In this document: positions 55,704 through 64,000 of the stretch, in pieces
Layout of the letters: each line of letters begins with the position of its first letter
How positions within the stretch are numbered: the stretch's first letter is position 1
From: Hydrangea macrophylla
Taxonomy: Eukaryota; Streptophyta; Magnoliopsida; Cornales; Hydrangeaceae
DNA: 64,000 nucleotides
Reading direction: 5' to 3'
Assembly: GCA_033977485.1 (NCBI GenBank)
Contig: CM066998.1
Location: forward strand, 24,491,501-24,555,500
Notes under the pieces: model-generated
Seen by the model: only the letters and a program-made list of their open reading frames with translations
What the model was told of the DNA's origin: nothing
Database searches by the model: none
Position numbers and translations under genes: made by a program

Positions 55704-57000
55704 CATGGGGGTATAGAGTGTCCAGTAAGACGGCCCTAGCATGTATGTTAGAACCTAATTTGACCCAAAAGCTTAAGTTTGTGTTTTTATTCCCAACAAT
55801 GCATCTTATTCTTTCTTTATAACACTAATATGGATTCATTCGATAAACTAAAAATTGAGGAAAAATTTTTTAGTACTGAGAATTTTAAGCAACTGAAAAT
55901 TTACAATTTTGAAAATAATGTTTTAATTAAAATTTTCAATAGATTTTATCAATTTTTTCAATTTAGTGATGAACCCTCATACATTATCAAAAACACACTA
56001 AAAAAAATAAATACTGAAAATTTTCAGCACTTAACTGAGTTATCACACGTTTGTGAAACTAATGCAAGACATTAAGGCCGCCTTTGATAAAAGTAAAAAT
56101 TAAGTATTAAAAAGTAGTGAATTTTAAGTGCTGAAATTTTAAGATACTAAATTTGCAATATAAAAAAAATACATTTTTAAGTATTAAAATAGAACACGTT
56201 CAATGATGTGTTTATGTATACATTTTTTACTTAATGCTTTTTTAGCACGTTTTGACAATTTTTTTCAATTAAGTAATATATATATTATCAAGTATGCTAA
56301 AATTAAAAAAGTATTAAAAATTTTCATTTTCATCACTTGACAGTGTCATTCTAACATAGGGGTAAGATTGAAACATCAAACCATATACGTACGACTAGTT
56401 AATCTAGCATATCCAACATTGTTCCGTCTATTAAGTTGGTCCAAATCTATATTTTCATTGAAACCCAAAATTGAAATCCATTCTTATAGCCTGTGTGGTA
56501 TTATTCATCGTGTTTTTTTTTTTTTTTTTTTAAGATGGTATTATTATTCATCAACAACTTTTTATTGTCAATTTTATTAGTAAAAACTAATAAATAAAAA
56601 ATATTTATATAGTGGGAGGTTATTAAAAAAAAAAATTATCTGTATGAGTAGGGGCATAGTCAAAAGTTTATCTTTCAATATCATTTCGAGAATTGTTATT
56701 CGCACTCCACAGATGAACAAATTCACTCCATAGAATACACTGACTGCATAGTATGTTAGTGGTACCACAGAATACATTAATTCAATTTTTGGAGTGGGAA
56801 CACTATCATTTAATGGACTGTTTATATTTATGAAATGAGGCTCATCTTAAAATTTTTGAATGTTGTGACTACGTCTCTATTTTTTTTTTCTTTGAGTTAT
56901 AATTATATTTTATATTTTTTTATTAGAAATTTAGTGTTAAATCCCCCGTTAGGAACAATTATTGGTTAAAGGACACAATGAGAACTTTTTTTTCAATAAA
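55704..57000. other. AT-rich spacer with two MITE-like stretches
   Basis: No gene. At about 55838-56063 ('cgataaactaaaaattgagg' to 'cacttaactgagttatcaca') and about 56087-56350 ('tttgataaaagtaaaaatta' to 'tcatcacttgacagtg') lie two stretches like 39720-39965. Poly(T) runs at 56513-56532 and 56880-56890 are simple sequence. Confidence 0.4.
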
Positions 57001-57175
57001 AGTCCCTCAATTCAAATCTTCTGTTAGAATTCAATAAAAATTCTGACGATTTTATCTTATTTCACTACACTTTTCTGACGATTTGTGAAATTTCACTAAA
57101 CTTTATAGTGAAGCTTTACAAAATCGTCAGAATTTTTTGCCTTGTTATATGTAAGGGACCTTTCACTAATTTATT
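57000..57175. mobile_element. Possible foldback element
   Basis: 'aaaattctgacgattttatc' near 57040 and its complement 'acaaaatcgtcagaatttt' near 57120 face each other; 'aagtccct' and 'aagggacct' extend the inverted match outward. About 170 bp; target duplication not identified. Confidence 0.5.
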
Positions 57176-58586
57176 TTTTTATTTTTATATTTTTTTACTT
57201 TTAGACCTAATGCTTAAAATGTACTCTAAAATGGACTAATTAAACACTAATTATCCTTTTTAAAATTCTTAATTAATTAAGCTTGGTGGAAAACACTTGA
57301 AAACTATACAATGGAATTAATTTTCCTTACTTGTTCTTTTCCAGCACTAAATCTGTAAACCAAAACAAAGCCTTAGCTCTGTACGTAATACATGGATTTC
57401 CCAATCTATACTATTTCTAAGGTACTTCTTACTACGGACAAAGTCACAATGGGAAAGATCCCTAATATTTTCCCCTGCTAAAATGTACTTTGATATTCTA
57501 ATGTAATGACACAATAAGGTCAATCAATTCCCAAATTCTCTAATATAAAATGATGTTTATAGAGTGTTAAAACAAGTGAATTTCACATTTTCTTTCTTTA
57601 TTAGTATTGTTATGTGTATCCTTTCTAAAGACTGCACATTTCTACTCAAGCATTTTAGTCAAAAATGAGCTCAACTCTAAAATAGAATGGTCATGCTAAA
57701 AAGGAATTCTAAGACGTCAAAATGAGTTAAAATTCCTTTTACGACAAGAAAATCTTCACCAAATCCACTATGAGGCCCACAAAGAGGACACAACAAGTAC
57801 AACACACGTCTCTCTTTCTGCATGGAAAGTGATCAGAAGTCTTTTAAGGGCCGGTTTGGATTGCATTTAGATTTAATATTTAGCCATTAAGTAGAAGCAA
57901 AAGCCATAATCAGATACAGCACTATAGAAATTAAGAAAAATTCAGTAAAACCCAAATTTGCTTCTTACGTCATGTTTAGAATGAAGCGCCTCTGAAAATG
58001 CTACCACCATATGTGCTTTAGGGTTTTAAAGTGCTTCTTAATATTCATCCAAAAATTTGTGTTTGGGGGGTCCGGAATCCCGTTTGGATACGAATGTACA
58101 TTTTAAAGGTAATTCCAAATAGGGCCTAAGAGGCCATTTAGCATGGCTTCTGCTTTTTACTAAAAGTTGTGCGAGGAGACATTTGACCAATCGCAAATTT
58201 CTATGTCTTAATTTTTTTGCGATTGAATCGCCGAATCTAATTTGCCAAATCATTATATTTTAGACTTTTGTGTGAAATATTTATTTCAACTTTTGAAATA
58301 TTTATTTACTTAAAAACTCTAAAAATGACTGTCGAACACACTCTAAATCAACACACCATCAATGGAAGACAATGGGGCAGCGCAAAGCTTCTCTCTTTAG
58401 GCGATAGAGAGGGAGAGAGAGAATCGATGGGTTGAAAAACCCTACAACAGTCGCCCCTCTCTCCTCCACTCCTCAACACTCCCACATCCTCTCCTCCCTC
58501 TCCTTGGCTGGCCTCCTTCCCCCTTCCTCTTTTCCTCATTTTTGTCCCAATTCTAAATAAGGCCTTGTTTGTTTCCCTTCCCCCCC
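57176..58586. other. Spacer without recognisable gene
   Basis: 'gggccggtttggattgcatt' near 57848 resembles a common hAT-MITE end but has no visible partner. Reverse-strand open frames at 58038-58253 and 58348-58539 contain no recognisable domain, the second being translated GA-rich simple sequence. Confidence 0.4.
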
Positions 58587-61324
58587 TGTGGATACCGGCA
58601 TTTTGGGGCCACTTTTATTTTTAAAACAATTTTTAAATTCAAATACGAGTTCCCACTTCATTTTTTTTTAGGAAAATTAAGAAACCATTTTTAAAAGCAA
58701 CCGATCTTTTGCGAAACCAAAGATAATCTGGGTCCGGGGATTATGGAATGAAAGGGGAAGGAGCTCGACGGACTAAAACACCCCCTTTCATTCTATCTCG
58801 TGATAGGCCTGTACTCATCATTCTATTTAATCAAATTAATAATCTAAGCATGCCCTCAACTAATACATAAATATAAGTATACATATCACAAGCATGTCAA
58901 AAAGGGTGTAAAATTGCTAACGATAAAATATCATTCATAAGCCACATAATTCAAGTAGCAAGCAAAATGACGTGCAAGTAGGAAACTAGAGAACTTACCT
59001 GGGATCCAGCCGCGAAACGGGAAACATGCAATGCATACAAAGAATAGAAATCCTATAAAAATGTCTCTAATCACATACACACATAAGGCATGACCTAAGC
59101 TAAGGTGTCGCGCATGGAGTCGAAAATCAATTAAAATCAAGGAATGAAATAAACTAGATAAGGAGTTGAGAAATTGTACCTCAAATGCGCTACAAAACAA
59201 ATATTAGCACATATACCTTGATCAAAGATATCAAATAATCAAACCTAAGCTTCTATCAAGCATGGAAAGAATTGACAAAACTATGAATTCCTTTTGGTTA
59301 GTTGGAGTCATAGCACCTTTATAGATATATAAGTCTCAACTAGGAGCCAATGTGATGTTCATATAGGGGTGCTATAATCCCGATATGATCATAAGGAATC
59401 CATCTTTACATTCAATTAGGTTTAACTAAGCCTAATTTTATCCAATAACTAGTTCTAATCATAAGCATCAACATACATGAATGAATGAAGAAACATGAAC
59501 AAAAATGAGATATGAATTTATTCACTAATTTGGACCACATAGCCTCTGGATTTAAGCTAAATTATCATTATTCAAAACATGATTTGGGTCCCAAGACATT
59601 AGGAAACCACTTAAGTTAAAATCAATGAGACTAGACAAAAACAGTGACTATTTTTCCTAAATTACAGAGAGCATGCCAGATTTTAAATGGTAGAAAAACC
59701 ATACTTGCAACGGTTGGATCTTATTGATTTTTGGATATGATATGCCTATGTGAGTCTAGTTTCTAACCCAAAAAGAAAACCAAGGTTTGAACGGTTAGAT
59801 CTCTGGTAATATAGAAAATACTAGACATCACTCAGGAAACTGTAACTCTCTGTCCAGAGATCGTGTACGATTTTCTAAAAATAGTAAAAAAATGAAAAAC
59901 ACTTATATCTTTGTTAGGGTATCTTCCTAACACATTAAGATACTTAGAAAAAATTATTAGAGACCCGGGAAACTCTATTAAGGTTCTGATTTATTAATTT
60001 CAAAACGAACTTACTGTTCTGAAATTTTGGACAGAGAGTTGCATGTTTTGAAATCATAAGACCAAATCATCTTAGACATGGAATTTCATCAAAACAAAAA
60101 TTACAGAGGTACTTAAATGGGTTATGAACATCCTCCAATTGGTCTCATCCAATTCCAATGAACCATGATCCTATAGAAAATCTTTGATCACAATTGGTTT
60201 ATGGATTCACTGCACCTTTGTTAAATCGATGTTCATATTTCGAATCAAACTTGATCCATGATTCTAGAGAGAACTAGGATCAAGTATGATCATGCTTATT
60301 GGAATAGGTAATGAAACATGAAGAGATTCATAGATTTAACCTTAATGGATTCCCATCATATATCTCTCAACAAGAGAATCCTAAGGTCTTACTCAATCTT
60401 ATGAACTCTTGAATATTCAAGTTCTCTAGATTTCAACAAACAAACTGTGAAAACTTACATCTAAATCTTCTCTCAAACATATGATTCTTGAGGAATTTAG
60501 AACCATGATATACTATTCTCCTCTTAAATTAATGATCCTTAGAGACTCAATGAGACCTAAATTTACTCAAATCTCTATGGAATATAGCATGGATTCCATA
60601 AGATTCCTAATAGGGAGATCAAAGTCATGAGTTAAGACTTGAATTCAACCAACTATATGTAGAGATGACCATGATTCACTTTAATCCCCATATAAATCAT
60701 AGGATCATAAAGAACTAGAGGATCAAACTCAAAGAATTCTAATGAGATATTGAAGATCTCATAGATCCTATGAGAAGAATATAAACAAAAGAAATGAAAT
60801 CAAAGGTTATTTGAAAATTTCAAGTTAAAACTCTTTCATTCATAAATCCAAAGCTCTATTTTGGATCCAAATTAATGAAATGTTATGAAATTCAATCACA
60901 AGCTCTAAGTGGTGTGTGATGAAATGGGGTAGGAAGAGAGGTTTTGAAAATGTGTAAAGTTCCTAGAACTATGAACTTGTGATTGAATTTACCTAATTCT
61001 ACCAAGGATTTAGAGGTTACCTCTATGACCTCAAGTATTTCTTCTATTTCTTGGGAAGTTCTTCCAAAAGTCTTCAAGTTCTTCTTCAATTCTTCAATTT
61101 CTTCAAGAAAACTTTCTTCTTCCTCTCTCAATTCTCTCTCTATTGCCTATATAACTCTTCTATCTCTCTCTAAGATTAAGTGAAAAGTTCAAAAATCAAG
61201 TCCAAGTCCCCATAATGGAGATGAAGGTCTGTTTATATAAACCAACATGACAAGGTTAAATGGGTAAATTCGGGTGAAATGTGCAAAGTTTTCTTCTAGA
61301 ACATGTGAGAAAAACAGTCTGTTA

Positions 61325-61425
61325 CAGTTCGCGGTACTCGATGACTGCCTACAGCATTCACTGAATGCCGCGCGGCACTCAGTGAGTGCCGCCGGCTTTC
61401 CCGCATACCGCGGCTAACAGAATTT
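61325..61425. repeat. GCCGC/GCGGC cluster in solo LTR
   Basis: 'actgaatgccgcgcggcact' and 'cagtgagtgccgccggcttt' form palindromic GC-rich copies like those at 36465-36745. Confidence 0.75.
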
Positions 61426-61686
61426 TGCCCTCTTTTTAAATTTCAACATATATATTAACATAAACTTAATTTATCTAGTAAAGTATATACTAATGTACTT
61501 ATATTTGCAATGTACTTTATTAAAATGTATCCATATGCATGGTATACATTCCCATATATCCTTTTATTTCTTTTTTTCTTTTCTTCTTTTTTTTTCTCTT
61601 TTCTTTACAAGACTTTTTTTAAAATTCTTTTTTTTTTTTTTTTACTTTCTCCTTACATATATATATATTTTTAGAACTCTTCCTTT

Positions 61687-61690
<4 letters not shown>

Positions 61691-61719
<29 letters not shown>
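61691..61719. repeat. (CT)n microsatellite
   Basis: An unbroken CT dinucleotide run in a T-rich part of the solo LTR. Confidence 0.95.
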
Positions 61720-61726
<7 letters not shown>

Positions 61727-62009
61727 TATTTTATATACCTTATTATCATTACTATATATATATATATTTTAAAGTATTTCAGACTGATTTCCTCACACGT
61801 TCTTCAATGTTCATGTTTCTCTTTGAATACCCAATTTTTCCTTTTATTGATTTTTTTCTTTGATTTTGAAACTTTGCTTGAAGCATCTTTGAAGAATTTG
61901 AATCTTTTGGAAAATCTTCGAATTTCACCGGTCATCGTCATCATCGCTCTTAAGAGGTAACCAATCTCTGGATTTGACGTTTGCTCAAAATCGGGGTGTC
62001 TACACCCCC

Positions 62010-62552
62010 CTCCCTCCCCTTCCTCTGTCAAGTTCTTCTCTTTCTTTTGTGAAGGTTGTTTCCGTGTGCTTTCTACAGATTCGAAGATGTTTCTTGCAAA
62101 TCCGGTGTTGTCCTGTCCGAAGTTGGGGTTCTCACACCAGTTGCGACACATTTAAGTTCTCTGCTCGAGGAAAGCGGCAACCACGACCTCCGACCCGTCT
62201 AAGGTGGTACTCTGATATTCAGATGGATGGTGGTTCCCGTAGCTTTTAAGCATGTGGGTATAAACTCTCATTATTTGTCTCTCCAAGCTGCATGGGACGT
62301 GTTCCTATGGTTTCATTTTTTTTTTCTTTTATGCATGAGGAGGGGATCTTGTCCCTCACTTGCTTTCGTGTTGTTGCTGACCAAAGACTTCCCATGTGTT
62401 GCAGGATAGTTTTTTTTGTTTCTTATACTTGAGTTTGTTTTAATGATCTAAATTGATATTTTAGCAAAAAAATTGCAGGATAGTTCTTTTTTGTGTCTTG
62501 TATTTGTGTTTGTTTTAATGATATAAATTGATGTTTTAGCAAAAAAAAAAAA
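62010..62552 (+). other. Possible retroposed sequence with poly(A) end and duplicated tail
   Basis: The stretch ends in a poly(A) run (62540-62552). Its last part is present twice (62402-62477 and 62478-62552): 'gcaggatagtt.ttttt', 'tgttttaatgat.taaatt' and 'gat.ttttagcaaaaaa'. A poly(A) end suggests a LINE 3' end or SINE-like copy, but no target duplication or ORF was recognised. The start is unknown; 62010 is simply where the solo LTR ends. Confidence 0.4.
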
Positions 62553-63148
62553 GTAGCATTACAAGATTCAACCTCCCTAAAGTGCTCTAACGGTATCGAT
62601 GTTTCCTTCTGCTAAAAAAATATAGGTCTCTACTCTGTCTTTTAGGAATCTTTAGAAAGTAAAAGACAATAATCGGAAAAAAAATAATAACTTTACGGCT
62701 TTGCTTTCTTTTATTTAAATTTTTTTCCCAAAATCAAAACTTCAGACCCTTGTTGAGCATGTACGGGGTCTGTTTTGTTGTCACTAGAATTTGAATAGTT
62801 GCATTCAGATTTCATGTTGAATCTTACAGGAAAACATCACATGAATGACTCCATTTATAAAAATAGGAAATTTTATCATATTTCTTCTTATGTGACCATT
62901 TTTACCTTTTTCTAGAATACCAAAATTTATTATTGCAAGTATCATTTCTGAGACGAGCATCCTATTTCTAAATGAAACCATTCAAGTTCACGATTTTTAT
63001 TTTTTTTTGGTGAAATTTTATACAAATGATAGAATATAATTATTACATTCAAGAACAACCAAGCCCTGAGTATATTCTACGATTTGTCCCCATCACATCA
63101 AGAAATGATTTAGAGGTTGTAGAGGCTTTCTAATTGCTTTTTTTATTA
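62553..63148. other. AT-rich spacer
   Basis: Nothing recognised. Confidence 0.5.
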
Positions 63149-63638
63149 AGGCCTAGTTATATTTTATATTCTCATATTATACCCGTGTTTTTAACAGGAT
63201 ACATATTTTTTTTTAATTGAACGTTTAAAATTAAAAAATTCATTCAATTAGACCCAAAATTTGATGTCGTTAGCTTAAACTAACGGAAATTGTGACATGA
63301 GTTATGCGTAATGTTTACTTGTCATAGGTTAGGTTAAGACAAACAAAGTAGACTGTGAATGGTGCGAAAATAATGCGATTTAGGATATGATTGAATGCCA
63401 TTTTGGATCCGATTAAATGCAACTTTGCGCATCATTCACAATTTCTTTCGTTTGTCTTAACCTAACCTGCATGTGAACTCACATGACAATTTTCGTTAGT
63501 CTAAACCAGCAGAGTTAGATTTTAGGTCTGATTGAATGAATTTTTAAAGTTCAAGAGTTCGATTGAAAAAACGAAGAAATATTTGTATCTAATTGAAAAC
63601 ACATTATAGTATGAGGGTGTAAAGTGTAATTAGGGCCT
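63149..63638. mobile_element. Long foldback MITE
   Basis: About 490 bp whose halves are inverted copies of each other for about 200 bp: 'aggcctagttatattttata' on the left against the complement of 'gtgtaaagtgtaattagggc' on the right, and 'taggttaggttaagacaaac' against 'gtttgtcttaacctaacct'. Interior 'cattcaattagaccc' and 'gtctgattgaatgaa' also pair. The target duplication is unclear. No coding sequence. Confidence 0.75.
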
Positions 63639-64000
63639 TTTAATAATCAAACGAAGAATAAAAAGCTTCCCTGAGCATTATTTTTCTTCTTTCCTTAACT
63701 AGGTCCATAAACTAGGGAGAGCCTAAAATTCAATGTTTTTCGTTTTCTAAGCCTAAATGACTACTGACTAGGAGCCACAAAACTAAAGTAATGAAAAGCA
63801 TTGCATGAAATCAAACAAACGGTTGCAATAAACTATTGGGTAATTTGCAATTTTGCACCCCTAGATTTTGTGGCCAGTTTTAATTTTGTTCGTACAATTT
63901 CAATTGTCTCAATATATTCCCTCAAGTTAGATATGTGTCTCAGTTTAGTCCAATAGCAAACATTTTATTGCCAATTTCTGCGCACTTCATCCTCAAAGAC
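63639..64000. other. Spacer at window end
   Basis: No gene. 'attttgcacccctagatttt' near 63850 may begin another small repeat that runs off the window. Confidence 0.3.

Larger units (their letters stand above)
58587..62004 (-). mobile_element. Solo Ogre-like LTR
   Basis: 3418 bp, minus strand from TGTAGACACCCCG (62004) to CCGGTATCCACA (58587). Flanked by C-runs giving a CCCCC duplication (58582-58586 and 62005-62009); homopolymers make the exact length uncertain. Extended similarity to 34144-37016, for example 'ctgggtccggggattatgga' against 'ctaggtccgaggattatgga'. TATA-like sequence lies near 61234-61240. No coding frame; the AT/CT-rich frame at 61493-61960 is low-complexity. Confidence 0.85.

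Noticed and set aside
61493..61960. 155-codon frame rich in F, S and L
   Set aside because: It comes from T-rich and (CT)n simple sequence in a solo LTR.
1..64000. tRNA, rRNA or a conserved host protein-coding gene
   Set aside because: No cloverleaf, rDNA or host-like exon was recognised by eye on either strand; small RNAs or short exons could be missed without a search.

Overview
This window looks like a gene-poor, retrotransposon-dominated stretch of a flowering-plant nuclear genome. The evidence is Ty3/gypsy Tat/Ogre and Athila-type LTR elements, a plant L1-type LINE, hAT- and Mutator-like MITEs, AT-rich spacers, and no convincing host gene, tRNA or rRNA. The species cannot be fixed from sequence alone. 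Almost all open frames belong to decayed mobile elements.

Layout. (1) 1-21209: the 3' end of an Ogre-like element that starts left of the window. It comprises a tandem-repeat 3'UTR, a polypurine tract near 17590 and a 3' LTR at 17605-21209. The 3'UTR was hit by a TG...CA element now left as a solo LTR (1415-16929, TSD CCCCT), which was hit in turn by a complete Tat-lineage element, Tat-1 (3900-16523, TSD GATTA). (2) 21210-39058: a minus-strand LINE with endonuclease, RT, a C-terminal RNase H and an RRM-type ORF1. ORF1 is split after about four codons by an Athila-like gag-protease element (27411-38708, TSD ATTTG), which itself carries a solo Ogre-like LTR (34144-37016, TSD GATGC). (3) 39059-42718: an LTR fragment and a cluster of small DNA transposons, one nested in another. 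(4) 42719-55703: a second, heavily mutated Tat element, Tat-2. (5) 55704-64000: AT-rich spacer with MITE-like sequences, another solo Ogre-like LTR (58587-62004, TSD CCCCC), a poly(A)-ended sequence and a long foldback element.

Most interesting biology. Both Tat elements carry minus-strand genes between integrase and the 3' LTR. Tat-1 has two consecutive antisense genes (A and B) that look like diverged copies of one transcription unit. Each has its own TATA box and shared upstream motifs at nearly the same spacing. Gene A has three apparent 83-90 bp introns with canonical splice signals on the minus strand. Tat-2 has one antisense gene with a plant mobile domain, also apparently spliced, with the same two upstream motifs. 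In the sense direction both encode the usual gag-protease-RT-RNase H-second RNase H-integrase order, broken by stops, frameshifts and a small RT deletion. None of the elements looks able to move by itself.
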